A stretch of 64,000 nucleotides of DNA from Acidithiobacillus ferrianus. GTDB taxonomy: Bacteria; Pseudomonadota; Gammaproteobacteria; Acidithiobacillales; Acidithiobacillaceae. Location: positions 124,001 to 188,000 of the forward strand of contig NZ_WNJL01000034.1 in assembly GCF_010378095.1 (NCBI RefSeq). Reading direction: 5' to 3'. Within the stretch, counting starts at the first letter, position 1; each line of letters starts with the position of its first letter. Below, piece after piece: positions 1-9,101 of the stretch. Both the position numbers and the translations under genes were made by a program. The notes under the pieces were generated by a model. The model saw only the letters and a list, made by a program, of their open reading frames with translations. It was not told where the DNA came from and did not search any database.

Positions 1-2
1 AA

Positions 3-692
3 ATTCATCGCCTCAGCCCGGTGGTGGAAGAAATCCTCTACCCGGCGCTGGAAGACTACGCGCTCGACATCCTCATCGGCGAAGGACCCGCGGCGCGCTC
101 CATCAAAATCAACCTGCCGCCCTTCACCCTGATCGGCGCCACCACCCGTGCAGGTCTGTTGACCTCGCCGCTGCGGGACCGCTTCGGCATCAGTTTTCAT
201 CTGGAATTCTACAGTGACGCCGAGTTGACGCAGATCGTCACCCGCTCCGCCCAGATTCTCAGCACCCCCCAAGCCCTGGAAGGCGCGCAGGAAATCGCCC
301 GGCGCGCCCGGGGAACCCCGCGCATCGCCAACCGCCTGCTCCGCCGGGTGCGGGACTATGCCCAAGTACGGGGGAACGGCGAAATTGACGGAGCAACGGC
401 ACAGGCGGCGCTGACCCTCATGGAGGTCGATCAGCATGGATTTGACGGCCAGGACCGCAAGTTGCTTCAGGCCGTCATCTCCCGTTTTGCCGGTGGACCC
501 GTGGGCGTGGAGAGTTTGGCGGCCGCCCTCGGTGAGGAGCGCGGCACCATCGAAGACGTACTGGAGCCCTTCCTGATTCAGCGCGGTTATCTGATTCGCA
601 CGCCGCGCGGACGCTGCGCCACCGAACTCAGCTATCTCGCCCTGGGTCTCACGGCCCCCAAGGCGCCTGGGGAATTGTTCGATGCCCTCTAA
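3..692 (+). CDS. ruvB: Holliday junction branch migration ATPase RuvB, C-terminal part
   Basis: RuvB is the hexameric AAA+ motor that, with RuvA, drives branch migration of Holliday junctions. The frame is open from the left edge, so the N-terminal Walker A region lies outside the window. Visible parts are sensor 1 (TLIGATTR), the arginine finger in TSPLRDRFG, the sensor 2 helix ([14 protein letters not shown]) and the C-terminal winged helix ([11 protein letters not shown]). The stop overlaps the start of ybgC by 11 bases, so translation is probably coupled. A ruv-ybgC-tol order is common in Gammaproteobacteria. Confidence 0.97.
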   Translation: MHRLSPVVEEILYPALEDYALDILIGEGPAARSIKINLPPFTLIGATTRAGLLTSPLRDRFGISFHLEFYSDAELTQIVTRSAQILSTPQALEGAQEIARRARGTPRIANRLLRRVRDYAQVRGNGEIDGATAQAALTLMEVDQHGFDGQDRKLLQAVISRFAGGPVGVESLAAALGEERGTIEDVLEPFLIQRGYLIRTPRGRCATELSYLALGLTAPKAPGELFDAL

Positions 693-1104
693 CGACTCCA
701 CCAGCCACTTCCACTTCCGCGTTTATTATGAAGATACGGATCATGGCGGGGTGGTGTATCATGCCAACTATTTACGTTTCATGGAGCGCGCCCGCACCGA
801 AATGTTGCGCGAACGGGGTTATGAACTGGATGTCCTGGAGCAGGAAGAGGGCCTTATTTTCGCGGTGCGGCGTGCCAGTCTGGATTTCCGGGCCCCCGCC
901 CGTTTCAACGACCTGCTCCATGTTGAAACCCAGGTCGTGAGCAAGACCCCGGTGCGTATGGATTTTCAACACACCGTGTCCGTTGCGGACCGGGTGCTCT
1001 GTGGGGGAAGGATAGAAGTCGTCTGCCTCGATGCCGCCGGTTTTCGACCCCATGTTATTCCTGCGGCGTTATCGCAGGCCATCCCGCTTTCTGTTTCGTC
1101 GTGA
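682..1104 (+). CDS. ybgC: Tol-Pal-associated acyl-CoA thioesterase YbgC
   Basis: A 140-residue hot-dog-fold thioesterase of the YbgC family, a cytoplasmic enzyme that hydrolyses acyl-CoA thioesters and is regularly encoded with tol-pal. The active-site loop [14 protein letters not shown] (residues 17-30) carries the expected catalytic aspartate (D20) and the family's tyrosine/histidine signature. Length is normal. It starts inside the end of ruvB and stops 6 bases before tolQ, so it heads the tol operon. Its exact physiological substrate is not settled for the family. Confidence 0.95.
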   Translation: MPSNDSTSHFHFRVYYEDTDHGGVVYHANYLRFMERARTEMLRERGYELDVLEQEEGLIFAVRRASLDFRAPARFNDLLHVETQVVSKTPVRMDFQHTVSVADRVLCGGRIEVVCLDAAGFRPHVIPAALSQAIPLSVSS

Positions 1105-1110
1105 GATTTT

Positions 1111-1812
1111 ATGGACCCGCATACTATGGCCAACGCCGCGCAGTCGCTTTCTCTTGCCCACCTGGTAGCCAATGCCAGCGGAGTCGTGCAAGGTATCCTC
1201 ATCATTCTGCTCATCGCGTCCGTAGCGTCCTGGACCATCATCTTCCAGAAGCTCGCCATCTTTACCGGGGCGCGCAAAGCCTTGGAGCGTTTTGAGAAAC
1301 GCTTCTGGAGCGGTGGCGAGATGAGCCAGATTTACCAGCATGTCTCCGGCAACAGTCAACTGGAGACGGGGGCCGGCGGCATTTTCTGTGCCGGCTATGA
1401 GGAGTTTCAGCGCCAGCGCAACAAAATACGCCCCAGTGACGCCCTCGACGCGGCGCGGCGCGCCATGCGGGTGGCCCAGATGCGGGAGGTGGGACGCCTG
1501 GAGAACAACCTGGCCCTCCTCGCCTCGGTATCCTCCGTCAGCCCTTTCATCGGCCTCCTGGGCACCGTCTGGGGCATTATGACGGCCTTCATGAATATCG
1601 GCATTGCCCAGCAGGCAACACTAGCGACCGTGGCGCCGCCCGTGGCGGAAGCCCTGATCGCCACCGCGGCCGGACTTTTTGCCGCCATTCCCGCGACGCT
1701 CGCCTATAATCGCTTCATCCATCAGTTGGATAAGCTCGATGGGCAGTACGAGGTCTTCATGGACGAGTTCACCAACATCCTGCATCGGCAGGTGCCCGAG
1801 ACGACACCATGA
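1111..1812 (+). CDS. tolQ: Tol-Pal system proton channel subunit TolQ
   Basis: TolQ (233 residues) is the MotA/ExbB-family inner-membrane protein that forms the proton-driven motor with TolR and energises TolA during outer-membrane constriction at division. Three hydrophobic segments are visible: about residues 25-45, 130-155 and 170-195, the last two flanking the typical PFIGLLGTVWGIM stretch. An in-frame ATG five codons downstream (1126) is an alternative start. The stop overlaps the tolR start as ATGA, indicating coupled translation. Confidence 0.96.
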   Translation: MDPHTMANAAQSLSLAHLVANASGVVQGILIILLIASVASWTIIFQKLAIFTGARKALERFEKRFWSGGEMSQIYQHVSGNSQLETGAGGIFCAGYEEFQRQRNKIRPSDALDAARRAMRVAQMREVGRLENNLALLASVSSVSPFIGLLGTVWGIMTAFMNIGIAQQATLATVAPPVAEALIATAAGLFAAIPATLAYNRFIHQLDKLDGQYEVFMDEFTNILHRQVPETTP

Positions 1813-2219
1813 AACGGCGGCGGCTGATGGCGGAGATGAATGTCGTCCCCTATATCGACGTGACGCTCGTGCTGCTGGTGATCTTTATGCTCTCGGCGCC
1901 CTTGTTGACCCAGGGTGTCAATGTCAACCTGCCCAAGGGGGTGACCAAACCGGTATCCGACAAGACGCCACCGGTCCTGATCTCCGTGACCAGGCAGGGG
2001 GACATTTCCGTGCAGTACAAGCAGAGCCACAGTACCGTCGCCCTGGACGATCTCGCCGCGATGGTGCGACACATCGCCGCGGCCAGTCACGATCAAGTGC
2101 AAGTCCTGGTGGGCGGTGACTCCCATGTGGGTTATGGCAAGGTGATGGCGGTCATGGCTCGCTTGCAGGAGGCGGGCATCTCCCATGTCGGCCTGCTGAC
2201 CCGCCCGGAGGGACATTGA
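1809..2219 (+). CDS. tolR: Tol-Pal system protein TolR
   Basis: TolR (136 residues) is the ExbD-family partner of TolQ. It has one N-terminal transmembrane helix starting around NVVPYIDVTLVLLVIF, and D17 in it matches the conserved protonatable aspartate of the family. The rest is a periplasmic domain. The start overlaps the tolQ stop by 4 bases. The stop overlaps the TTG start of tolA in the same compact way, consistent with stoichiometric expression of the TolQRA inner-membrane complex. Confidence 0.96.
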   Translation: MKRRRLMAEMNVVPYIDVTLVLLVIFMLSAPLLTQGVNVNLPKGVTKPVSDKTPPVLISVTRQGDISVQYKQSHSTVALDDLAAMVRHIAAASHDQVQVLVGGDSHVGYGKVMAVMARLQEAGISHVGLLTRPEGH

Positions 2220-3118
2220 AGGAGCGTAAACGGATCTGGCCGCTTCTGCTGGCCCTTGCACTCAATGGCGCGATACTGCTGGCCCTGTTCTGGAGCTTCC
2301 ATATGAATGTGCCCGAGGCCGGGGATATCCCCATGCAAGCGCAACTGAGTAGCGGCCTGCCATCCGCGGCACCGCGGCCCGCACCCGCACCCAAGCCCGC
2401 ACCTCAACCGGCACCCAAACCGGTGCCGGCACCCCAGCCCAAACCGGTCACTCCACCGCCGCCCACCGCCGCGCAGATGGCCGCGGAAAAAGCCGCGCAA
2501 GAAAAAGCCGCGGCGCAGAAAGCCGCGCAGATCACCGCGGCGAAACAGGCGGCGGAAAAGCAGGCCGAGGAACTGGCGGCGCGTGCGCACGCGGCACAAA
2601 AAGCGGCGGCGGAAAAGGCCGCCGCACGGAAGGCGGCAGAACAACAGGCCGCGGAAAAAGCCACGGCCGCGCGCGCGGCCGAGCTCAAGAAGCAACTCGC
2701 CCGACAGGCCGCCAAAGCCGCTGAAGCCGCGCGGGCCAAGGCGTTGCAGCGACAGATGGAAGCCAGGGCCAAGCTGCAGGCCGAAGCCAACATGGCGGCG
2801 GCGCGTGCCCAGCAGGCGGCGGAAAATCAGCGATTATCCGCTGTTTTCGGTAGTGAGATCGCGGCGCGGGTCAGGAGGCATTGGCAACCCGTCTTTGCGC
2901 CAAACCTGCGTTGTCGTGTAAAAATCGAACTTTCACCACAAGGTCAACTGGAAGGCAAACCCGTGATTACCCAATCCAGCGGGAATGCGCCATTCGACTC
3001 CGCGGTGATTGCGGCCATTGAAGCAGCAGCGCCATTTCCGCCGCCCATTGGGCTGTCTTACTCGGAATTTAAGGTGGTGAATATTTTCTTCAGTGCTAAG
3101 GAGCTCAGCAATGGCTAA
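2216..3118 (+). CDS. tolA: Tol-Pal system protein TolA
   Basis: TolA (300 residues) spans the periplasm and links the TolQR motor to TolB and Pal. It has an N-terminal transmembrane helix (about residues 8-26), a proline-rich stretch (about 45-83), a long Ala/Lys/Glu-rich helical domain (about 85-210) and a globular C-terminal TonB/TolA domain (from about residue 211) with the KIELSPQGQLEGKPVI and APFPPP signatures. The start is TTG, overlapping the tolR stop; no in-frame ATG before the membrane helix would suit. The C-terminus overlaps the tolB start by 8 bases. Confidence 0.95.
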   Translation: MKERKRIWPLLLALALNGAILLALFWSFHMNVPEAGDIPMQAQLSSGLPSAAPRPAPAPKPAPQPAPKPVPAPQPKPVTPPPPTAAQMAAEKAAQEKAAAQKAAQITAAKQAAEKQAEELAARAHAAQKAAAEKAAARKAAEQQAAEKATAARAAELKKQLARQAAKAAEAARAKALQRQMEARAKLQAEANMAAARAQQAAENQRLSAVFGSEIAARVRRHWQPVFAPNLRCRVKIELSPQGQLEGKPVITQSSGNAPFDSAVIAAIEAAAPFPPPIGLSYSEFKVVNIFFSAKELSNG

Positions 3119-4382
3119 AAAATTCCTCTTGGTTTGGCTGCTATCGCTTTTAACGTGGGCCTTCATTCTCCCTGCCCAGGCGGCGCTCACGGTGGAAGTC
3201 ACCAAGAATGTCGCCTCGGCATTACCCATCGCCATACCCTCCTTTGGGCCGGGCCTGCCCGGACAGCCCGCGGTAGCCGCTGTGGTGCGCAACGATCTCC
3301 GTCACAGCGGCCTGTTTCGGGTCATCGACCCGGCGGGCTATCCCGGCGATCCCCGCGACCCGGCCAGCGTCAAGGCCGCGGACTGGACGGGCATCGGTGC
3401 CACCGGTCTCGCCGTGGGTTCCGTGGCCCCGCTCAATGGGGGCTACGTCGTCAATGTCTACGTCTACAATGTCAGCACGGGCCAGGAGCTGGCGGCCAAG
3501 CGGTTCACCTGCTCCGCGACCGAACTGCACATGACGGCGCATCACGTCGCCGACGTCATTTATCACGCGTTTACCGGCAAGCCCGGCCCCTTTGCCAGCC
3601 GCATCGCCTATGTCCGGCAGACGGGCGAAAACTATGCGCTGCTGGTGGCGGAATCCGATGGCTGGAATCCGCATCCCATCGTGCGCGGCGTCATGCCGGT
3701 GTTCTCTCCCGCCTGGTCACCGGATAACCGGCGTCTCGCGTACGTGACCTACGCCAACGCCCGCGCCATCATCTACGTGCAGGATCTCGCCACCGGGCAG
3801 CGCCAAGCCATCGCCCCGGGCGGGGAGATCACCAGCGCCCCGGCATTTTCGCCCAACGGCGAGGATTTGGCCTACGCGCGCTCCGCCAACGGCCGCACGG
3901 AGATCTATGTGGCCAATTTACGCACCGGGCAACGTCAGCAATTGACCCATGACAACTCCATCAACACCTCTCCCACCTGGTCACCGGATGGCAGCCAGAT
4001 CATCTTTGTCTCCGACCGCGCCGGTAGCCCGCAGATCTATGGGATGAACGCGAATGGCAGCAATGTGCATCGCCTGAGCTATGACGGCGGCTACAATGCC
4101 AGCCCGGTCTATTCACCCGCGGGCAACGCCATTGCCTTCATTCACCGCACCAATGGCGTCTATGCCCTCGCGGTAATGAAGCCGGACGGCAGCGGCATTC
4201 GCGTGCTGGATGCCCAAGGCAATTGCGATCATCCGAGCTTCGCTGGCAACGGCCAAATGATCCTCTACGGCACCCAGCGTGGCGGGCGCAAGGTCCTTGC
4301 CGAGGTCAGTCTGGACGGCAAGACCATGGCCATCCTGCACAGCAATGCCGGAGAGGATAGCCAGCCGGCCTGGTCCCGCTAG
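3111..4382 (+). CDS. tolB: Tol-Pal system periplasmic beta-propeller protein TolB
   Basis: TolB (423 residues) is the periplasmic protein that binds Pal and the C-terminus of TolA. ATG 3111 was chosen because AAGGAG lies 7 bases upstream and the protein then begins with a clean signal peptide (MAKKFLLVWLL...PAQA). After an N-terminal domain the sequence has PD40 propeller repeats, each with an (S/T)P-x-(F/Y/W)SP core such as PAWSPDNRRLAYV, PAFSPNGEDLAYA and PTWSPDGSQIIFV. It is the last gene of this plus-strand operon; pal is not next but lies inverted about 2.3 kb away. Confidence 0.96.
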   Translation: MAKKFLLVWLLSLLTWAFILPAQAALTVEVTKNVASALPIAIPSFGPGLPGQPAVAAVVRNDLRHSGLFRVIDPAGYPGDPRDPASVKAADWTGIGATGLAVGSVAPLNGGYVVNVYVYNVSTGQELAAKRFTCSATELHMTAHHVADVIYHAFTGKPGPFASRIAYVRQTGENYALLVAESDGWNPHPIVRGVMPVFSPAWSPDNRRLAYVTYANARAIIYVQDLATGQRQAIAPGGEITSAPAFSPNGEDLAYARSANGRTEIYVANLRTGQRQQLTHDNSINTSPTWSPDGSQIIFVSDRAGSPQIYGMNANGSNVHRLSYDGGYNASPVYSPAGNAIAFIHRTNGVYALAVMKPDGSGIRVLDAQGNCDHPSFAGNGQMILYGTQRGGRKVLAEVSLDGKTMAILHSNAGEDSQPAWSR

Positions 4383-4475
4383 GGAAGGTCCGATGCGGAG
4401 CGCGATTCCGGTATATGGTGTCCTCCTTCCGTTTAGGGGGACTGCGGGACCCGGGATCGAGCCCGACCGCGCCGT

Positions 4476-5156
4476 TCAGGGTTCCTGATACGGCGTCGGG
4501 TCCACCACGCCGGCCTGCGCGAATCCCTCCCGGCGCAGGCGGCAACTGTCACAGCGGCCACAGGACCGGCCCTCGGCATCCAACTGGTAGCAGGAACGGG
4601 TCATCCCGTAGTCAACCCCCAAACCGCTGCCCAGACGAATAATCTCATGCTTGCTGAGAAATTGCAGGGGCGCATGGATACGCGGTCCGCGGCCTTCATC
4701 GCCAAGGCGCGTGGCCACCTGCGCCAGCGCCTCGAAAGCCTGCACGAATTCGGGACGGCAGTCCGGATAGCCACTATAGTCCTGACTGTTCACTCCCAGA
4801 AAAATATCCCGGGCACGCAACGCTTCCGCCAGCGCCAGCGCCAGCGCCAGAAAAACGGTGTTGCGCGCCGGCACATAGGTGATGGGAATCCCTGGCGCCG
4901 GACCCGTCTCCGGCACGCTGAGTTGCGGATCTGTCAGTGCCGAGCCACCAAAGGCCGCCAGATCGATATGGACCACCCGGTGGCTGGCGGCGCCCATGGC
5001 CTGCGCCAGCAGTCCCGCGTAGTGCAGTTCTTCCTTATGGCGCTGCCCGTAATCAAAAGAGATGGCGTGGGCCGCAAAGCCGTCCCGGCGCATGAGCGCC
5101 AGCACGGTGGCGGAATCCAGTCCGCCCGAAAGCAGTATGATGGCTGGCGTCGACAT
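4476..5156 (-). CDS. queC: 7-cyano-7-deazaguanine synthase QueC
   Basis: QueC (226 residues) makes preQ0 from 7-carboxy-7-deazaguanine and ammonia using ATP, in the queuosine tRNA-modification pathway. The N-terminal PP-loop ([12 protein letters not shown]) binds ATP. A C-terminal four-cysteine zinc site is visible ([18 protein letters not shown]). It starts 2 bases after queE stops, and queE makes its substrate. It converges on tolB with about 90 bases between them, in which no clear terminator is visible. Confidence 0.96.
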   Translation of the reverse strand: MSTPAIILLSGGLDSATVLALMRRDGFAAHAISFDYGQRHKEELHYAGLLAQAMGAASHRVVHIDLAAFGGSALTDPQLSVPETGPAPGIPITYVPARNTVFLALALALAEALRARDIFLGVNSQDYSGYPDCRPEFVQAFEALAQVATRLGDEGRGPRIHAPLQFLSKHEIIRLGSGLGVDYGMTRSCYQLDAEGRSCGRCDSCRLRREGFAQAGVVDPTPYQEP

Positions 5157-5158
5157 GG

Positions 5159-5806
5159 TCAGTGTCCGGGCAGGTCGCCCCAGATCAGCTTGTGCAACTG
5201 GATCTGCAGACGTACCGGCAGATGGTCAGCGAGTATCCATTCGGCGAGTTCGCGCAAGGCGAGCTCTCCATGACTGGGAGAAAAAAGTATTTCACAGCGT
5301 TCCGCCAGCGCCTCCCGTACGAGCACGTCCTTGGCCCAGTCATAATCGGCACGGCTGCAGAGGACGAATTTCACCTGATCCTGCGGATTGAGCAAGGGCA
5401 GATTCTCCCAGAGATTGCGCCCGGCTTCTCCGGAATCGGGGGTCTTGAAATCGAGCACCTTCACCACCCGGGAATCCACCCCGGTCACCGAAAGGGCGCC
5501 GCTGGTTTCCAAAAAAACCTCATGACCCGCATCGCAGAGCTGGCGCATGAGCGGCAGCACCTCGGCCTGCGCCAGCGGCTCGCCACCCGTTACCACCACG
5601 AGTTGGTTTCCTCCCGCACGGACCTGTTCCAGGATCTCGGAGATCCACCGCCACTCACCGCCATGAAAAGCGTAGGCGGTATCGCAGTAGTGGCAGCGCA
5701 AGGGGCAACCGGTCAGACGCACAAAGGTTGCCGGACGCCCGACACTGCGTGTCTCCCCTTGCAAACTATGGAAGATTTCCGTGATGCGGAGCCGTCCCTC
5801 CATCAC
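5159..5806 (-). CDS. queE: 7-carboxy-7-deazaguanine synthase QueE
   Basis: QueE (215 residues) is a radical-SAM enzyme that contracts 6-carboxytetrahydropterin to 7-carboxy-7-deazaguanine in queuosine synthesis. The 4Fe-4S/SAM motif CPLRCHYC gives C34, C38 and C41, the standard C-x3-C-x2-C spacing. The SAM-binding GGEP-type motif appears as VTGGEPLAQ. Its start overlaps the cpoB stop by 4 bases, so the queuosine genes are co-transcribed with the Pal/CpoB half of the Tol system, an arrangement known in other Gammaproteobacteria. Confidence 0.96.
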   Translation of the reverse strand: MMEGRLRITEIFHSLQGETRSVGRPATFVRLTGCPLRCHYCDTAYAFHGGEWRWISEILEQVRAGGNQLVVVTGGEPLAQAEVLPLMRQLCDAGHEVFLETSGALSVTGVDSRVVKVLDFKTPDSGEAGRNLWENLPLLNPQDQVKFVLCSRADYDWAKDVLVREALAERCEILFSPSHGELALRELAEWILADHLPVRLQIQLHKLIWGDLPGH

Positions 5807-6627
5807 TTTTTCGCGGGCAACGCCTGCAACTGGGCCTCGGCCTTCTGCGCCGAAGGGGTGCTCGGATACCGCTGAATAATGCTGTTCAGCACAAATCGAG
5901 CCTTGCCGGACTGGCCGATGGCCTGATAAATCTCCGCCATCCGCAGCATGGCCTCCGGCGCCTTGCTGCTCTGGGAAAACCGGGTCTGCACGGTATAAAG
6001 GCTCTTCAGCGCCGCATCGTTCTGACCCAGCACGTACTGCGCCTGTCCCAGCCAGTAATACGCGTCGGGAACCAAACTGCTTTGCGGATATCGCTGGATG
6101 AAACCCTGCAGGCCGACGACGGCGGAACCATATTTGCCTTGACGCAACAGATCGAAAGCCTTCTGATAATCCGCCTGCCCCAGGCCCTGGATCGGGGACG
6201 CCGAAACATTACTGGCGGCGCTGGCAACGATCGCGGCGGAACTGGTAAGCGCGGCGCTGCCCACGGCGGCCAGCGCCGCGCTACCGTCACTGGCGGTGAC
6301 GGCCGTGGCGGCTGGAGGGGCCAGATCCGCCAGCTTTGCGGCCAGCGCCTGCTGCTGCGTCTGCAGCGCATGGGTTCTGGTATCCAATTTGCCGCGCAGG
6401 TTACGGACCTCTTGCTCCAGACGCTGCGTCCGTCCGAGCAGGTCGGCCAACGCGCTCTGGCTGCCCTTGCTCGCCTGTTGAACCGCTATCAGGCTACTCA
6501 ATTCACCCTGCATGATCGCCATCTGTTGCTGCAACTGGAGCACCTTGTCGCCGAGCGACTCGGCCTGCGCAAACGGGCTCAGGCAAAGCCAGGAAAGGAC
6601 GAGCAACGGTTGCCAACGTCTCATCAA
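5803..6627 (-). CDS. cpoB: Cell division coordinator CpoB (YbgF)
   Basis: CpoB (274 residues) is a periplasmic TPR protein that interacts with TolA and peptidoglycan synthases to coordinate outer-membrane constriction with septal wall synthesis. It has a signal peptide (MMRRWQPLLVLSWLCLSPFAQA), an N-terminal coiled coil (about residues 25-110), an Ala/Ser-rich linker (about 110-150) and C-terminal TPR repeats (from about 155: YQKAFDLLRQGKYGSAV, AYYWLGQAQYVLGQ). It lies 18 bases downstream of pal. Confidence 0.93.
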   Translation of the reverse strand: MMRRWQPLLVLSWLCLSPFAQAESLGDKVLQLQQQMAIMQGELSSLIAVQQASKGSQSALADLLGRTQRLEQEVRNLRGKLDTRTHALQTQQQALAAKLADLAPPAATAVTASDGSAALAAVGSAALTSSAAIVASAASNVSASPIQGLGQADYQKAFDLLRQGKYGSAVVGLQGFIQRYPQSSLVPDAYYWLGQAQYVLGQNDAALKSLYTVQTRFSQSSKAPEAMLRMAEIYQAIGQSGKARFVLNSIIQRYPSTPSAQKAEAQLQALPAKK

Positions 6628-6645
6628 AACAGACTCCCTGGCGAT

Positions 6646-7224
6646 TTAGCCGTTGTAGCCACCACTGTAGACGAAGTCCACCCGACGATTCTTGGCCCAG
6701 CACGCGCTGTCATTGCTCATGCACAGGGGGTTGTCTTTGCCAAAACTGACGGTGCTGACCCGCGCTGCGCTGACGCCCTGGGATTCCAGGAACTGTTTGA
6801 CGGTTTCCGCGCGCCGTTCACCGAGGGCCAGATTGTACTCCTGAGTGCCCCGGTCATCCGTGTTGCCCTCCAGACGGACCTTGACGTGGGGGTGGGCCAC
6901 CATGAACCGCGCGTTCTGGGTGGCGATCTGCTGGGCGCGCGCATCCATGGATTCGCTGTTGAAACCGAAATGGACCCGCAGATGTTGCGGCAACGCGGCC
7001 AGTTCAGCGGCGCTCAGACCGCTGTTGCCTCCCCCGATGGGGCCATTGGCATTGAGGTTCTGTCCCCCGATGCCTTCACCCGCGTAACCGGCGGTGGCGG
7101 CGGAATTGGCGGGGGCTACCGCTCCGGCGGTAGTGGGCGCACCGCTTCCCACGTTGTGGGCGCAACCGGCGAGTGCCAACGCACCGGCAGCCGCGACAGC
7201 CATCCAAATCTTATGATGATGCAT
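6646..7224 (-). CDS. pal: Peptidoglycan-associated lipoprotein Pal
   Basis: Pal (192 residues) anchors the outer membrane to peptidoglycan. A lipoprotein signal ends in the lipobox LAGC, with C21 as the lipidated residue. A Gly/Ala-rich linker follows, then a C-terminal OmpA-like domain with the peptidoglycan-binding signature (LEGNTDDRGTQEYN...GERRAETV...NRRVDF). In most Gammaproteobacteria pal follows tolB directly. Here pal-cpoB-queE-queC is inverted and faces tolB. Its promoter must lie in the 168 bases shared divergently with hemC. Confidence 0.96.
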   Translation of the reverse strand: MHHHKIWMAVAAAGALALAGCAHNVGSGAPTTAGAVAPANSAATAGYAGEGIGGQNLNANGPIGGGNSGLSAAELAALPQHLRVHFGFNSESMDARAQQIATQNARFMVAHPHVKVRLEGNTDDRGTQEYNLALGERRAETVKQFLESQGVSAARVSTVSFGKDNPLCMSNDSACWAKNRRVDFVYSGGYNG

Positions 7225-7392
7225 GGTTTTCCACTCCTGAAAAGTTTGCGGAATTGTAGCTTGTAGTGAACGGCAAGATCAATGCCATGCCGACAGGGGT
7301 TCCGACTGCGCGCGCTCCCTTGACAGAAAGAGCGGCGCTGCTATGGTGGCGAGTAATCTCCTCATCCCCGCAGCAGGGCGGCGCTATAAATC

Positions 7393-8316
7393 ATGTCCCG
7401 TCATCTTCGCATCGGCACCCGAGCCAGTCCACTTGCCATCTGGCAGGCGGAGCATGTCCGTGACGCGCTGCTGCGCCACCACCCCGGCATCACCGTCGAA
7501 ATCGTTTCCATGACCACCCGTGGCGATACGTGGCTGGAGGATGCGCCACCGCACACGTGGGGTGGCAAGGGGCTTTTCGTCAAGGAAATCGAGGACGCCC
7601 TGTTGCAGGGACAGGTGGACTTGGCGGTGCATTCCATGAAGGACGTGCCCGCGCAGCAGCCTGATGGCCTGGAAATCGCGGCGATCATGGCCCGTGAGGA
7701 TGTCCGGGACGCCTTCGTCAGCAAGGCTTACCCCCATCCCGACGCCCTGCCGGAGGGGGCCCGGGTAGGGAGCTCCAGCCTGCGGCGGCGGGCGCAGTTG
7801 CTGCGGCATCATCCCCATTTGCGGGTGGAAGATTTGCGCGGAAACGTCGCCACACGCCTGCGCAAGTTGGACGAAGGACAGTATGACGCGGTCATCCTGG
7901 CGGCGGCCGGGCTCAAACGCCTGGGACTGCAGGACCGGATTACCCACCTGCTGGATATTGATCATTCCCTGCCTGCCGTGGGACAGGGCGCCATCGGTAT
8001 AGAGACCCGTAGTGACGACACCGTGATGCGCGGGCGGTTGGTCCCTCTGGCGGATGCCGATACGCAAAGTTGCGTGCTGGCCGAGCGCAGCATGAATCAG
8101 GTGCTCGGCGGAGATTGCCGTCTGCCGGTGGCGGCGGTAGCGGAATGGCGCGGAACGCGGATACATTTGCGCGGGCTGGTCGCCACCCCCGATGGCCGCC
8201 GGATACTGCGTGCCGAGGCCGAGGGGCGTGATCCCGCCGCTCTCGGGCGGACCGTCGCCGAAGCCCTCGTTGCGCAGGGCGCGGCACAGATCATTCAGGA
8301 CATCCGGTGCTCATGA
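7393..8316 (+). CDS. hemC: Hydroxymethylbilane synthase (porphobilinogen deaminase)
   Basis: HemC (307 residues) polymerises four porphobilinogens into hydroxymethylbilane, the linear precursor of haem, sirohaem and cobalamin rings. The N-terminus RIGTRASPLAIWQA is typical. The dipyrromethane cofactor cysteine is C242 in LGGDCRLPVAA, the same number as in E. coli. The conserved VHSMKDVP and SSLRRRAQL motifs are present. The stop overlaps the hemD start as ATGA, so hemC, hemD and hemB form one operon. Confidence 0.97.
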   Translation: MSRHLRIGTRASPLAIWQAEHVRDALLRHHPGITVEIVSMTTRGDTWLEDAPPHTWGGKGLFVKEIEDALLQGQVDLAVHSMKDVPAQQPDGLEIAAIMAREDVRDAFVSKAYPHPDALPEGARVGSSSLRRRAQLLRHHPHLRVEDLRGNVATRLRKLDEGQYDAVILAAAGLKRLGLQDRITHLLDIDHSLPAVGQGAIGIETRSDDTVMRGRLVPLADADTQSCVLAERSMNQVLGGDCRLPVAAVAEWRGTRIHLRGLVATPDGRRILRAEAEGRDPAALGRTVAEALVAQGAAQIIQDIRCS

Positions 8317-9101
8317 AGGGCGCGTTGCTCCAGGGCAGAGGCATCGTGGTTACCCGACCCCGTGAACAAGCCGACGCGCTGGTGACCCAATTGCAGGCGC
8401 AAGGCGCGCGCGCCATCCTGTTTCCCGCCGTACAGATCGAGGCACCCCAAAACTGGCAGTCCCTGGATGATGCCCTGCACCGGTTGTCAGCATATGACTG
8501 GATGATCTTTACCAGTCGCAATGCCGTCGCTTTCGCGCTGAGCCGCCTGCAGAGCCGCCATTTGTCCTGGCCTGCCGGGCCACGCATCGCGGCGGTGGGG
8601 CGGGAGACGGCCAAAGCCTTGGGCGAATTTGGCCTGCGGGTGGATCTGGTCCCCCCAAAATTCAGCTCGGAAGGCCTGCTGGACAGTACCGAGCTGACGG
8701 TGGTGCAGGGGCGGCGCATCGCGCTTTTCGTGGGCGATCAGGGCCGGGAACTCCTGGAGAAAACGCTGACCGGGCGCGGCGCCGTCATCGACAAAATCCT
8801 CTGCTACCGGCGCAGCATCCCCGGCGCCAACCCCACACCGCTGCTGCACGCCTGGGCGCGGGGCGAGATCGATGCCGTCACGGTCACCAGCCCGGAAATC
8901 TTCAATAATTTCTACCAGATGGTGGGAGGGTTAGGGCAACGCTGGCTGAAAAATACCCCCATCATCACCATCAGCCCGCTCACGGCGGAAGCCGTTACGG
9001 CGGTTGGTCTGCCCGCTCCCTGGGTAGCGCCGGAAGCCAGTACCGCCGGAATGATGGCGGCGCTGGATGCGTGGGCACACCGTCAGGAGCCTGTTCCATG
9101 A
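8313..9101 (+). CDS. hemD: Uroporphyrinogen-III synthase
   Basis: HemD (262 residues) closes and isomerises hydroxymethylbilane to uroporphyrinogen III. Sequence conservation in this family is low. Recognisable features are the N-terminal GIVVTRPREQA, the DWMIFTSRNAV segment and the late VTSPEIFNNF motif. ATG 8313, overlapping the hemC stop by 4 bases, is preferred over an in-frame GTG at 8307. Context between hemC and hemB makes the call firm. The stop overlaps the ATG of hemB. Confidence 0.93.
   Translation: MKGALLQGRGIVVTRPREQADALVTQLQAQGARAILFPAVQIEAPQNWQSLDDALHRLSAYDWMIFTSRNAVAFALSRLQSRHLSWPAGPRIAAVGRETAKALGEFGLRVDLVPPKFSSEGLLDSTELTVVQGRRIALFVGDQGRELLEKTLTGRGAVIDKILCYRRSIPGANPTPLLHAWARGEIDAVTVTSPEIFNNFYQMVGGLGQRWLKNTPIITISPLTAEAVTAVGLPAPWVAPEASTAGMMAALDAWAHRQEPVP

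Noticed and set aside
4420..4475. tRNA-like T-arm between tolB and queC (GGGATCGAGCCC)
   Set aside because: No anticodon arm or acceptor stem can be folded around it.
6082..7266. A 394-codon plus-strand frame
   Set aside because: Antisense to cpoB and pal, both well supported by signal peptides and domains.
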